From Sphingosinicella microcystinivorans (GTDB taxonomy: Bacteria; Pseudomonadota; Alphaproteobacteria; Sphingomonadales; Sphingomonadaceae): a stretch of 64,000 bases of DNA. Under the pieces are notes generated by a model. The model saw only the letters and a program-made list of their open reading frames with translations. It did not search any database and was not told where the DNA came from. Of this stretch, positions 35,181-43,425 are shown one piece after another; the first letter of the stretch is position 1, and every line of letters begins with the position of its first letter. Both the position numbers and the translations under genes were made by a program. The stretch lies in the NCBI RefSeq assembly GCF_003634215.1, contig NZ_RBWX01000009.1:124001-188000 (forward strand), given 5' to 3'.

Positions 35181-36829
35181 GAGGTCCGGAAAGCGTTGGT
35201 GATCGGATAGCGGCGATCGCGCCCGAAGTTGCGGATGCCGATCTTGACGCCCGGCGGTGACTGGCGGCGCTTGTATTCGGCAACGTAGAGCAGGCGCTCG
35301 ATGCGGACGACGGTGTCGCGGTCAAAACCACGCGCAACGATGTCGGCAACCGACAGCTCTTCCTCCACAAGGCCGTGCAGGATCGGGTCGAGGATTTCGT
35401 ATGGCGGGAGCGAATCCTGGTCCTTCTGGTTTTCGCGCAGCTCGGCGGTCGGCGGCTTGGTGATGACGCGTTCGGGCATCACGGGTCCGTCAGGCCCGAG
35501 CGCCAATTTGGGCCGGTTCGCATTGCGCCAGCGGGAAAGCGCGAAAACGGTCGTCTTGTACGCGTCTTTCAGCACCGAATAGCCGCCTGCCATATCGCCG
35601 TAGATCGTGGCGTAGCCGACCGACATTTCCGACTTGTTGCCGGTGGTGAGCAGCATGTGGCCGTATTTGTTGGAGAGCGCCATCAGCGTGACGCCCCGAA
35701 TGCGCGACTGGATATTCTCCTCCGTGATGTCGCGCGCCTTGCCTTCGAACACCGGCGCGAGCATCGCGTCGAACGCTTCCACGGCAGGCTCGATCGGGAT
35801 TGTGTCGAGGCGGCAACCGAGCATCCGCGCGCACTCAGCCGCGTCGTCGAGACTGTCCTGCGAGGTGAAGCGCGACGGCATCATCACGCACCACACACGG
35901 TCAGCGCCGAGCGCATCCACCGCGACCGCTGCCGACAGCGCCGAATCGATGCCGCCCGAAAGGCCGAGCACGACACCGGGGAAGCGGTTGCGGTTCACGT
36001 AATCGGCAAGGCCGATCTGCATCGCGTGGTAGATGTCCTCCGGGTAGGGATCGAGGCGGTGCTTGTGCCCCTCCTCGCACACCCAACCCTTAGCGGTGCG
36101 GAACCACGTGGTGAGCGTGGTGCGCTCCTCCCAGTCCGGAAGCTGCACGGCGATGCGGCGGTCCGCGTTCATAACGAAACTGGCGCCGTCGAAAACGATC
36201 TCGTCCTGTCCGCCGACGCGATTGAGATACGCAAGCGGGAGGCCGGTTTCAGCGACGCGCATGGCGGCGAGCGCGAGCCGCTTGTCGTCTTTGTCCAGCT
36301 CGTAGGGACTGCCGTTCGGCACGAGCAGGATTTCGGCGCCCGTCTCGACGAGGCATTCGCAAACGTCCGGGAACCAGATGTCCTCGCAGATCGGCACGCC
36401 GAGGCGCACGCCGCGGAACGCCAACGGGCCGGGCAGCGGGCCGGGTGCGAACACGCGCTTCTCGTCGAACACGCCGTAGTTCGGCAGTTCGTGCTTGCGC
36501 GTCCATGCTGCGATCTTTCCGCCTTCGAGCAGCGCCATCGCATTATAAAGCTTGCCGTCTTCCAGGAGCACGCTGCCGACGAGCATGGCGGGGCCGCCGT
36601 CCGCCGTGGCTTCCGCCATGCGCTGCAGTTCGGCATCCGCCGCGCGCACCAGAGAGGGCTTCAGCACGAGATCTTCGGGCGGATAGCCGATGAGCGAAAG
36701 TTCGCAGGTGAATATGAGGTCCGCTTCCGGCTGCCGTGCCCGCGCGGCAAGCATCGCGTCGGCGTTGCCGCGAAGGTCGCCCATTGTCTGGTTGAGCTGC
36801 ACGAAAGCGATCTGGAGACGGTCGGTCAT
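35177..36829 (-). CDS. nadE: Glutamine-dependent NAD+ synthetase
   Basis: A 550-residue fusion of an N-terminal nitrilase-type glutaminase domain (about residues 1-260; Glu in CELSLIGYPPEDL, Lys in WTRKHELPNYGVFDE, Cys in GVPICEDIWFP) and a C-terminal NH3-dependent NAD synthetase domain with the P-loop LGLSGGIDSALSAAVAVDALG and NIQSRIRG. It converts nicotinate adenine dinucleotide to NAD+. It is coupled to gltX. The window also has the pnuC/NadR-like salvage pair. Confidence 0.95.
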   Translation of the reverse strand: MTDRLQIAFVQLNQTMGDLRGNADAMLAARARQPEADLIFTCELSLIGYPPEDLVLKPSLVRAADAELQRMAEATADGGPAMLVGSVLLEDGKLYNAMALLEGGKIAAWTRKHELPNYGVFDEKRVFAPGPLPGPLAFRGVRLGVPICEDIWFPDVCECLVETGAEILLVPNGSPYELDKDDKRLALAAMRVAETGLPLAYLNRVGGQDEIVFDGASFVMNADRRIAVQLPDWEERTTLTTWFRTAKGWVCEEGHKHRLDPYPEDIYHAMQIGLADYVNRNRFPGVVLGLSGGIDSALSAAVAVDALGADRVWCVMMPSRFTSQDSLDDAAECARMLGCRLDTIPIEPAVEAFDAMLAPVFEGKARDITEENIQSRIRGVTLMALSNKYGHMLLTTGNKSEMSVGYATIYGDMAGGYSVLKDAYKTTVFALSRWRNANRPKLALGPDGPVMPERVITKPPTAELRENQKDQDSLPPYEILDPILHGLVEEELSVADIVARGFDRDTVVRIERLLYVAEYKRRQSPPGVKIGIRNFGRDRRYPITNAFRTS

Positions 36830-36929
36830 GGGGGCCTTCTAGGACGTCGAAGCGCCTTTGGCGATGGGTCTGAAGATGCCGTACAATGGGGCTTTCGAAC
36901 ACCGCGGCTTCGGTCTAGGTTCCGCGCCG

Positions 36930-37556
36930 ATGTTCACCGACACGCCCTTTCTGGCCAACCCATGGACCTGGTTCGCCGTCGGCTATCTGCTGGGTGCGAT
37001 TCCCTTCGGCCTTATCGTCACGCGACTTGCGGGCATGGGCGATATCCGCCGCATGGGATCGGGCAATATCGGCACGACCAACGTGCTGCGCACGGGTGGC
37101 AAGGGCCTCGCCGCGCTGACGCTTCTGCTCGATGCAGGCAAGGGCGCGCTTGCGGTGTGGCTCGGCCACACGTTCGCGTATGGCGGCGACATTCTAGGCG
37201 GCATGGGCGCGTTCATCGGCCACCTGTTCCCGGCATGGCTGCTGTTTCGCGGCGGAAAGGGCGTTGCGACGATGCTCGGCATCGCGCTTGCCGTTTATCC
37301 GCCCGCTGGCCTCGTCTTTGCGGCCGTATGGCTGCTGGTTGCTGCGGTAACGCGCTATTCCTCGCTCGCCGGGCTGATGGCCGCGACGCTCACCCCGCTT
37401 GCACCGGCACTTACGGGGCATTGGGACGCCGCGCTCCTGTTCGCGGGCATGGCCGTGCTCGTGATCGCGAAACACGACGAAAACATCGCGCGGCTGCGCG
37501 CGGGCACCGAAGGAAAGATCGGCGGACGCAAAGGCGCGGCCGACCCGCATGGCTGA
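36930..37556 (+). CDS. plsY: Glycerol-3-phosphate acyltransferase PlsY
   Basis: A 208-residue polytopic enzyme that acylates glycerol-3-phosphate from acyl-phosphate, the first step of phospholipid synthesis. Conserved motifs: GYLLGAIPFGLIVTRL, GSGNIGTTNVLRTGGKGLAALTLLLDAGKGALAV, GHLFPAWLLFRGGKGVATMLG and the terminal KHDENIARLRAGTE. The ATG at 36930 was chosen over a longer frame lacking homology. It overlaps dprA by 8 nt. Confidence 0.94.
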   Translation: MFTDTPFLANPWTWFAVGYLLGAIPFGLIVTRLAGMGDIRRMGSGNIGTTNVLRTGGKGLAALTLLLDAGKGALAVWLGHTFAYGGDILGGMGAFIGHLFPAWLLFRGGKGVATMLGIALAVYPPAGLVFAAVWLLVAAVTRYSSLAGLMAATLTPLAPALTGHWDAALLFAGMAVLVIAKHDENIARLRAGTEGKIGGRKGAADPHG

Positions 37557-38646
37557 TCGGCCGGGCAGCGAGGTCGAACGCATCGCAAAGCTGCGGCTGA
37601 TTCGCAGCGAGAACGTTGGACCGATCAGCTACCGCCAGCTCACCGCCCGTTACGGGAGCGCCTCGGCCGCACTTGAAGCCCTGCCCGAACTCGCACAGCG
37701 CGGCGGTCGCCGTGACTTCCGGCTCGCGAACCCGACCACCGTTCAGCGCGAAATGGAAGCGGTGGAAGCAGCCGGTGCGCGCTTCGTGTTTCTCGGCGAA
37801 GCGCATTACCCGCCGCTCCTCGCCGAGATTGAGGATGCACCGCCCGCGCTCGCCGTGCGCGGCGATATCAAGCACGCGCACCGCCGCACGATCGGCATTG
37901 TCGGCGCGCGCAATGCATCGGCGGCTGCGATCCGGTTTGCGCGCGGACTCGCCGCCGATCTTGCCACCGCCGACATCGTGGTCGTCTCGGGGCTCGCGCG
38001 CGGGATCGACGCGGCGGCGCACGCAGGCGCGCTTTCCGGCGGCACGATCGGCGTAATCGCGGGCGGCATCGACAATATCTACCCGCCGGAAAACGCCGAG
38101 CTTTATACCGCGCTCTACGAACGCGGCCTCGTGATCGCCGAGCAGCCCTTTGGCACCGAACCGCAGGCGCGCCACTTCCCGCGCCGCAATCGTCTGATCT
38201 CGGGGCTTTCCGCCGGCATCGTCGTCGTGGAGGCCGCGCCGCGTTCGGGCTCGCTCATCACCGCGCGCTTTGCGGGCGAACAGGGCCGCGAGGTGATGGC
38301 CGTGCCCGGCTTCCCGCTCGATCCGCGCGCGCAGGGCTGCAACCAGTTGATCCGCGACGGCGCGACCCTCGTTCAATCCGCCGCCGACATCGCCGAAACG
38401 ATCTCACCGTTCGGGGCCGCGCGACTTGCAGCAAGCGGCAGCCGCTTCTTGGCCCCTCCCCCGACAGACGCCGACGACAGTGCGCGCGATGCCGTGACAG
38501 CGCTGCTCAGCCTCACACCGGTCGCCATCGATGAACTCGTCCGCCTGTCGGGCGAACCGCCCGCCGTCGTACAGACCGTGCTTCTCGAACTGGAGCTTGC
38601 CGGGCGGCTGGTGCGCCACGCAGGCGCACGCGTAGCGCTCGCATGA
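37549..38646 (+). CDS. dprA: DNA-processing protein DprA
   Basis: A 365-residue Rossmann-like protein that binds incoming ssDNA and loads RecA in natural transformation. Key segments: GIVGARNASAAAIRFARGLAADL, VVSGLARGIDAAAHAGALSGGTIGVIAGGIDNIYPPEN and FPRRNRLISGLSAGIVVVEAAPRSGSLITARFAGEQGREVMAVPG, plus a C-terminal winged-helix (TPVAIDELVRLSGEPPAVVQTVLLELELAGRL). It overlaps plsY and aat, a usual order in sphingomonads. DprA alone does not prove competence. Confidence 0.94.
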   Translation: MADRPGSEVERIAKLRLIRSENVGPISYRQLTARYGSASAALEALPELAQRGGRRDFRLANPTTVQREMEAVEAAGARFVFLGEAHYPPLLAEIEDAPPALAVRGDIKHAHRRTIGIVGARNASAAAIRFARGLAADLATADIVVVSGLARGIDAAAHAGALSGGTIGVIAGGIDNIYPPENAELYTALYERGLVIAEQPFGTEPQARHFPRRNRLISGLSAGIVVVEAAPRSGSLITARFAGEQGREVMAVPGFPLDPRAQGCNQLIRDGATLVQSAADIAETISPFGAARLAASGSRFLAPPPTDADDSARDAVTALLSLTPVAIDELVRLSGEPPAVVQTVLLELELAGRLVRHAGARVALA

Positions 38647-39353
38647 GCTCCCGGCAGACGCGCGGCACAGCGCTCGACCCCGAGCTGCTGCTCCGCGCCT
38701 ATTCAATCGGCATCTTCCCGATGGCCGAAAGCCGCGATGCCGAGGACGTGTTCTGGGTGGAACCGCGCGAGCGCGCCATCCTGCCGCTCGATGGTTTCCA
38801 CGTCTCGCGGAGCCTCGCCAAAACGCTGAGGCAGGAGCGCTTCACGCACAGCGTCGACCGCGCCTTCGATGCTGTGATCGATGCCTGCGCCGAGCCCGCG
38901 CCGGACCGGGCAGACACGTGGATCAACCAGCAGATCCGCGACGCATACACGTTCCTTCACCGCATCGGCCACGCGCACAGCGTAGAATGCTGGGAGGGGG
39001 AAACGCTCGTCGGCGGCCTTTACGGCGTCAGGATCGGCGGCGCGTTCTTCGGCGAAAGCATGTTCAGCCGCCGGACGAATGCTTCAAAGGCCGCGCTTGC
39101 ACACCTCGTCGCGCGGCTGCGCGTCGGCGGCTTCCGGTTGCTCGACTGCCAGTTCATGACCGGACACCTCGCCAGCCTCGGCGCGGTGGAGATCAAACGC
39201 GAAACCTATCTTCAGTTGCTGGGCGGCGCGACCGGCGTTTCAGATGCGGATTTCGGCGCGCTCGATGCTCTGCCTGACGATTTGCCGACCACGATGGTGC
39301 GCGGGCCGGTTTCCGGGAAGCGCATCGCGCAGCTTTTGACCCAGACGTCGTAA
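38643..39353 (+). CDS. aat: Leucyl/phenylalanyl-tRNA--protein transferase
   Basis: A 236-residue enzyme that adds Leu or Phe to N-terminal Arg/Lys, creating N-degrons for ClpS/ClpAP. The family core is clear: YSIGIFPMAESRDAEDVFWVEPRERAILPLDGFHVSRSL, HSVECWEGETLVGGLYGVRIGGAFFGESMFSRRTNASKAALAHLV and DCQFMTGHLASLGA. It overlaps dprA (ATGA). Its last 142 nt are antisense to the 3' end of the DUF2155 gene. Confidence 0.94.
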   Translation: MSSRQTRGTALDPELLLRAYSIGIFPMAESRDAEDVFWVEPRERAILPLDGFHVSRSLAKTLRQERFTHSVDRAFDAVIDACAEPAPDRADTWINQQIRDAYTFLHRIGHAHSVECWEGETLVGGLYGVRIGGAFFGESMFSRRTNASKAALAHLVARLRVGGFRLLDCQFMTGHLASLGAVEIKRETYLQLLGGATGVSDADFGALDALPDDLPTTMVRGPVSGKRIAQLLTQTS

Positions 39354-39757
39354 CGCTCGTTATCGAAGCTGTTGAGCGAGGGGCTTTCGGCGAAGAGCCA
39401 GCCTGAAAACAGGCGCTTCATCGTATTGTCGCGCACGGGCCCGTCGATTTGAAGGAAAGCCCCGGTGTGCGGGCGCTGCCAGGGCGGCGACGCTTCGCAG
39501 GTGCGCGCGGTTATGCGGAGCTTGCCGAAACGCACGGTTTCCCCAGGCTTCAGGGTAAGCTCGCCCGTTTCGCTGCTCACCTTGTCGAGCAGGCCGATCA
39601 CGAGCACGCGCTCCGCGTTCGGCGCAGGGCTTTTGACAGGCTCTGCCTTTGACGCAGCCGGGGCCGGCGTTTTTGCGGGTTCAGGCGCGGGCTGCGCCGC
39701 CGCCGGCGAGGCAAGCAGCACCATGCCGAGCGCGACGCGGGCCGCCGGGCGGATCAC
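39212..39757 (-). CDS. DUF2155 domain-containing exported protein
   Basis: A 181-residue protein with a signal peptide (MIRPAARVALGMVLLASPAAAQ, cleavage about residue 22), a low-complexity Pro/Ala linker and the DUF2155 domain: GLLDKVSSETGELTLKPGETVRFGKLRITARTCEASPPWQRPHTGAFLQI and FSGWLFAESPSLNSFDNERYDVWVKSCAM. Function unknown; it clusters with mlaD and NDUFA12 across alphaproteobacteria. The last 46 codons overlap the convergent aat gene, and the tail there (GRASSAPKSASETPVAPPSN) is low complexity, so the overlap probably arose by loss of an earlier stop codon. Confidence 0.85.
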   Translation of the reverse strand: MIRPAARVALGMVLLASPAAAQPAPEPAKTPAPAASKAEPVKSPAPNAERVLVIGLLDKVSSETGELTLKPGETVRFGKLRITARTCEASPPWQRPHTGAFLQIDGPVRDNTMKRLFSGWLFAESPSLNSFDNERYDVWVKSCAMRFPETGPRTIVVGKSSGRASSAPKSASETPVAPPSN

Positions 39758-40260
39758 GGCGCGGCGGGTTCCGCAGGCGCGGAATCGCCGGCCTTGTCTT
39801 CGGATTTTCCGGTCTGGTTGATGAAGCCGCCGATGAGCGTCATCAGATCGACCGAACCCTGCGTGTCGAGAATTTCGTCGCCCTCGCGCATCGTTTCGCT
39901 GTCGCCGCCCGGCGTGAGCGAGATGTAGCTGCCGCCAAGGATACCCTCTGACGTGATCGCTGCGCTGCTATCGAGCGGCAGCTTGATTCGCTGATCGATC
40001 GAAAGGCCGAGCCGCGCCTGGAACGTATCCGGGTCGAGCGACTGGTCGACGACCGATCCGACCTTGATGCCCGAGACGCGCACATCGGTGCCAACCGCAA
40101 CGCCGGTCGCATTCGGAAACAGCGCCGAGACGCGATAGCGATCCGCACCGACATTGCCGGCCGTGCGCTGATAGGAAAACAGCACGAACACGACCGCGAT
40201 GCCGACGACGAGCGCACCGACAATCGCTTCGATCAGGTTCTGCCGGAACAGCGCCGTCAT
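39754..40260 (-). CDS. mlaD: MlaD-type MCE domain lipid-binding protein
   Basis: A 168-residue protein with one N-terminal helix (about residues 9-28, AIVGALVVGIAVVFVLFSYQ) and an MCE domain: YRVSALFPNATGVAVGTDVRVSGIKVGSVVDQSLDP, LDSSAAITSEGILGGSYISLTPGG. MlaD forms the hexameric periplasmic ring of the retrograde phospholipid transporter. No mlaE/F/B/C is adjacent. It overlaps both neighbours by ATGA. Confidence 0.9.
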   Translation of the reverse strand: MTALFRQNLIEAIVGALVVGIAVVFVLFSYQRTAGNVGADRYRVSALFPNATGVAVGTDVRVSGIKVGSVVDQSLDPDTFQARLGLSIDQRIKLPLDSSAAITSEGILGGSYISLTPGGDSETMREGDEILDTQGSVDLMTLIGGFINQTGKSEDKAGDSAPAEPAAP

Positions 40261-40649
40261 GCCTCTTCAGGGCTCCACGCTTCATAGTCTCCGGTCGCGC
40301 GGGCACGCGGTGTCACACTGGCGAGCGTTCCCGGCCGATGCCACGCTGCGGTAGTGCCGGTGGGATTCGCATTGTGCGGCTTTTCCCATGTCTTGCGCGG
40401 CAGTTTCGATTCGCCCGGCAGGACGTCGGTCGATTTGTGCAGCCAACCGTGCCACTCGGGCGGCACGCGGCTTGCTTCGTTGAGACCGTTGTAGATGACC
40501 CAGCGGCGCTCGGCGCGCTTGCCCGCCTTGCGGAAATAGCGATTGCCATCCGCGTCCTGACCGACCTCCTCGCCATGGAAACGCGTCATGTAGCGCGTGC
40601 CCCACGTCGGACCGTCCCACCAGGTGAAAATCGACTTGAACAGACCCAT
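40257..40649 (-). CDS. NDUFA12 family NADH:ubiquinone oxidoreductase accessory subunit
   Basis: A 130-residue protein beginning MGLFKSIFTWWDGPTWGTRY, then GNRYFRKAGKRAERRWVIYNGLNEASRVPPEWHGWLHKSTDVLP, the conserved NDUFA12/B17.2 core of alphaproteobacterial and mitochondrial complex I. It sits at the complex I membrane/peripheral arm interface. It is the first gene of the NDUFA12-mlaD-DUF2155 operon, 37 nt downstream of the DUF192 gene. Confidence 0.93.
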   Translation of the reverse strand: MGLFKSIFTWWDGPTWGTRYMTRFHGEEVGQDADGNRYFRKAGKRAERRWVIYNGLNEASRVPPEWHGWLHKSTDVLPGESKLPRKTWEKPHNANPTGTTAAWHRPGTLASVTPRARATGDYEAWSPEEA

Positions 40650-40686
40650 TGTCGGCTCCGCTGAATCCAGTTGGCGCCTTAGAGCC

Positions 40687-41226
40687 TTATTCCGCGCCGC
40701 CTTGCAAGTCCCGAAGGTCGTATTCGACGAGATCGCCGGGTGTGGCGCCGATCCGTGCGGCCTCTCCGGCATTGAGTTCAAGCACCGCGGCGACGGGACC
40801 GAGCGAGCTGCGCTGCGCCTCGTTGAGAGGCGGAACATCGGCGAGGATGCTCTCGATACGCCCGTCGGCGAGCAGGAACACCATGTCGAGCGGGATATAG
40901 GTGTTGTGCATCCAGAATGTTGCCGGGCGCGGCGCGGCAAAGGGAAAGATCATGCCCGCGTCCTTCGGCATCGATCGGCGGTACATGAGCCCCTGCGCCT
41001 GCTCGTCCGACGTTCGCGCGACCTCCACCGTGTAGCCGTGACGCTTGCCGTCGTTGGTGACGATGGTGAGCGGAATGGTGCGAAGCTGCTGGACCGGGGC
41101 TTGCTGCTCGGCAGCCGTTTTGGCGGCGGGTTCCTGCGTGGCTGCGGAGGGCGTGCTGCCACACCCGGAAACAGCGGCGACGAGCATGAGGGCCGCAACA
41201 AGCGACCGATGACGAACGGAATACAT
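40687..41226 (-). CDS. DUF192 family lipoprotein
   Basis: A 179-residue protein with a signal peptide and lipobox (AAVSGC, Cys22), then an Ala/Gln-rich linker and the DUF192 domain: TVEVARTSDEQAQGLMYRRSMPKDAGMIFPFAAPRPATFWMHNTYIPLDMVFLLADGRI and VLELNAGEAARIGATPGD. The family has a small beta-barrel fold and unknown function; it is often exported. It lies 11 nt downstream of the double cold-shock gene and 37 nt upstream of the NDUFA12 gene, probably one transcript. Confidence 0.87.
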   Translation of the reverse strand: MYSVRHRSLVAALMLVAAVSGCGSTPSAATQEPAAKTAAEQQAPVQQLRTIPLTIVTNDGKRHGYTVEVARTSDEQAQGLMYRRSMPKDAGMIFPFAAPRPATFWMHNTYIPLDMVFLLADGRIESILADVPPLNEAQRSSLGPVAAVLELNAGEAARIGATPGDLVEYDLRDLQGGAE

Positions 41227-41237
41227 GAAAAGGCGCT

Positions 41238-41813
41238 CTATGCCTCTCCGGTCCCGATGGCAACGGCCAGCGGTCCCTTGTCGCCTTCGGCGATGCGCGC
41301 CATCACGTATTGGCCCGGCGTGAGTTCGATAAGGCCCGCACGGCGCACGGTTTCCATGTGCACGAAAATGTCGTGCGAGCCTTCGCCGCGCGTCAGAAAA
41401 CCGTATCCTTTCAAGCGGTTGAACCACTTGACTTCAAGCCGTTCGTAATCCCCGGCATCGTCGATGAGTTGCATCGGATCGACACGCGACGCAGCGCGCT
41501 GAACGACGAGTTCGGGATCGGGTCCGATCGCCGTTGTCAGATCGAGTTCAATAATACGCCGCGCTTGCCGACCGCGTTCCCGCGCAACCGCCATGCAGAC
41601 GACTGTCGCGCCTTCAGGAAGCGTGCGGCGACCAACCTCGCGCAACGTGGAAAAGTGTACCAACACATCGCCGCTCCCATCACTGGGAACGATGAAGCCA
41701 TATCCCCGTACCGCATCAAACCACTTTACAGTGCCATCAACGCGGAATTCCTCGGCGACTTCGGCAAGGTCGGACACGTGCTCACCCTCTGGCAGCAACG
41801 CGTGCTCGGCCAT
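41238..41813 (-). CDS. Double cold-shock domain protein
   Basis: A 191-residue protein with two cold-shock domains. Domain 1 (about residues 24-95) has [32 protein letters not shown]; domain 2 (about 122-190) has [31 protein letters not shown]. Both keep RNP1-like GYGF and RNP2-like VFVHF-type nucleic-acid-binding elements. Tandem-CSD proteins are characteristic of alphaproteobacteria and act as RNA chaperones in cold or stationary phase. The start at 41813 matches the family length. It is divergent from coxG. Confidence 0.9.
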   Translation of the reverse strand: MAEHALLPEGEHVSDLAEVAEEFRVDGTVKWFDAVRGYGFIVPSDGSGDVLVHFSTLREVGRRTLPEGATVVCMAVARERGRQARRIIELDLTTAIGPDPELVVQRAASRVDPMQLIDDAGDYERLEVKWFNRLKGYGFLTRGEGSHDIFVHMETVRRAGLIELTPGQYVMARIAEGDKGPLAVAIGTGEA

Positions 41814-41877
41814 TACCCCCTCCGACGCACATTTAATTATCCGAGAAAGAACGCTACCACAAAACCCCGTAATCACG

Positions 41878-41889
41878 AACTATATAGTT
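41878..41889. promoter_or_regulatory. Perfect 12-bp AT-rich palindrome in the csd/coxG divergent region
   Basis: AACTATATAGTT is a perfect palindrome 34 bp before the coxG start and 65 bp before the cold-shock gene start. It could act as overlapping -10 regions for the two divergent promoters or as an operator. No regulator is suggested. Confidence 0.35.
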
Positions 41890-41923
41890 AATTTTCAAAG
41901 CGACAAGCCAAAGGATTGCGCCA

Positions 41924-42508
41924 ATGGAATTGAACGGTGAGACCCTGATCGCAGCCCCGCGCGAACGGGTCTGGGCGGCGCTCAACGATCCCGATGTCCT
42001 TGCCGCCTGCATCGAAGGCGTGGAACGGCTTGAGCGTGCAGGAGAAAACCGCTTCGAGGGCACGATGAACGCCAAGGTCGGGCCGGTGCGCGCGAAGTTC
42101 ACAGGGGCGGTCGAACTGTCGGAGATCGATGCGCCAAACGCCTATGTGATTTCAGGCGAGGGCAAGGGCGGCGTCGCCGGTTTTGCGAAGGGCAAGGCCT
42201 CTGTGAGGCTTGAAGACGCCCCCGACGGCACGCGACTCGCCTGGCAGGCGAGCTCAACAGTGGGCGGCAAGCTTGCACAACTGGGCGCGCGGCTGATCGA
42301 AGGCACGGCAAAGGCTTACGCGGAATCCTTCTTCGCCGCCTTCAAGTCACGCGTGGAAAGCGATGACGCGGTGGAGGTCGCGCCGGTCGTGCTTCCTGAA
42401 ACCGATCTCGGCGAAGGCACGGACGAGCCCCCCGGCCTCTCACCTGCCATATGGGGCGGCATCGTCATCGCGCTCGTTGCAGCGCTGGTGCTCTGGCTGG
42501 TGCTGTGA
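41924..42508 (+). CDS. coxG: CoxG-like SRPBCC protein (CO dehydrogenase subunit G family)
   Basis: A 194-residue protein: an SRPBCC fold typical of CoxG (MELNGETLIAAPRERVWAALNDPDVLAACIEGVERLE, KFTGAVELSEIDAPNAYVISGEGKGGVAGFAKGKASVRLE, GTRLAWQASSTVGGKLAQLGARLIEGTAKAYAESFFAAF) followed by a C-terminal membrane helix (about residues 173-193). CoxG anchors CO dehydrogenase to the membrane in Oligotropha; many CoxG homologues serve other molybdenum hydroxylases. The coxLMS structural genes are not in this window. It overlaps xdhC (GTGA). Confidence 0.88.
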   Translation: MELNGETLIAAPRERVWAALNDPDVLAACIEGVERLERAGENRFEGTMNAKVGPVRAKFTGAVELSEIDAPNAYVISGEGKGGVAGFAKGKASVRLEDAPDGTRLAWQASSTVGGKLAQLGARLIEGTAKAYAESFFAAFKSRVESDDAVEVAPVVLPETDLGEGTDEPPGLSPAIWGGIVIALVAALVLWLVL

Positions 42509-43425
42509 ACGGAGACGACACCGCCGCGCTGATCGCCACGCTTCGCGGCTGGATCGCCGCCGGGCACAAGGTCGCGATCGCCACGGTGATCGAAACGTGG
42601 GGTTCTGCGCCGCGCCGCAGGGGCGCACACCTTGTGATTCGCGACGACGGCTTGTTTGAAGGCTCGGTAAGCGGCGGCTGCGTCGAGGGCGACGTGATCG
42701 CCGCGGCAGCGGACGTGATCGCCGACAATGCGCCCAGGCGCCTCGAATACGGCGTCGCCGACGCCCGCGCCTGGGAGGTCGGCCTTGCCTGCGGCGGCCG
42801 GATCGCGGTTCTGGTGCAGCCGGTCTCCGAAGCGGGCTTCGCCCCTGCCCTCGCCGAACGCCTCGGCACAGCGCTTGCTGCGGGCGAAACCGTGCGTGTC
42901 ACCACCGATGCGGGTGGGATTTCCAGCGAGGGTGAAGGCGAAGGTTTCGCGCGTCTCTACGAACCGGCTGGACGCCTGATGATCGTCGGCGCGGTCCATA
43001 TCGCGCAGGCACTCGTTCCGATGGCCGAGCTGCTGGGCTACGTGCCGCTCATCGTCGATCCGCGCGGCAGCTTTGCCGCTGCTGAGCGCTTCGCACATGT
43101 CGCAGTCGATCCGCGCTGGCCCGACGAGGCTCTTGCCGACTGGAAGCCTGACGGCGCGAGCGCGATCGTCGCGCTGACGCATGACCCCAAGCTGGACGAT
43201 CCGGCATTGATCGCAGCGCTCAACTCGCCCGCGTTTTACATCGCCGCGCTTGGGTCGCGGAAGAACCAGGCACTCCGGCGCGAGCGCCTCGCCGCCGCCG
43301 GCTTCGACGACGTGGCGCTGGCGCGCGTCCACGGCCCTGCCGGACTTGCCATCGGCGCGGCGAATCCCGCCGAGATCGCCCTGTCGATCGCGGCCCAGAT
43401 GATCGCGGTGCGGCGCGGCGCATGA
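42505..43425 (+). CDS. XdhC family molybdenum hydroxylase maturation factor
   Basis: A 306-residue protein with an N-terminal XdhC/CoxI domain (VAIATVIETWGSAPRRRGAHLVIRDDGLFEGSVSGGCVEGDVIAAA) and a C-terminal Rossmann domain (RLMIVGAVHIAQALVPMAELLGY, ALTHDPKLDDPALIAAL, YIAALGSRKNQALRRERLAAAG). XdhC-type proteins bind and sulfurate molybdenum cofactor before insertion into xanthine dehydrogenase or CO dehydrogenase type enzymes. The start is GTG, overlapping the coxG stop; the stop overlaps the next gene (ATGA). Confidence 0.92.
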   Translation: MNGDDTAALIATLRGWIAAGHKVAIATVIETWGSAPRRRGAHLVIRDDGLFEGSVSGGCVEGDVIAAAADVIADNAPRRLEYGVADARAWEVGLACGGRIAVLVQPVSEAGFAPALAERLGTALAAGETVRVTTDAGGISSEGEGEGFARLYEPAGRLMIVGAVHIAQALVPMAELLGYVPLIVDPRGSFAAAERFAHVAVDPRWPDEALADWKPDGASAIVALTHDPKLDDPALIAALNSPAFYIAALGSRKNQALRRERLAAAGFDDVALARVHGPAGLAIGAANPAEIALSIAAQMIAVRRGA

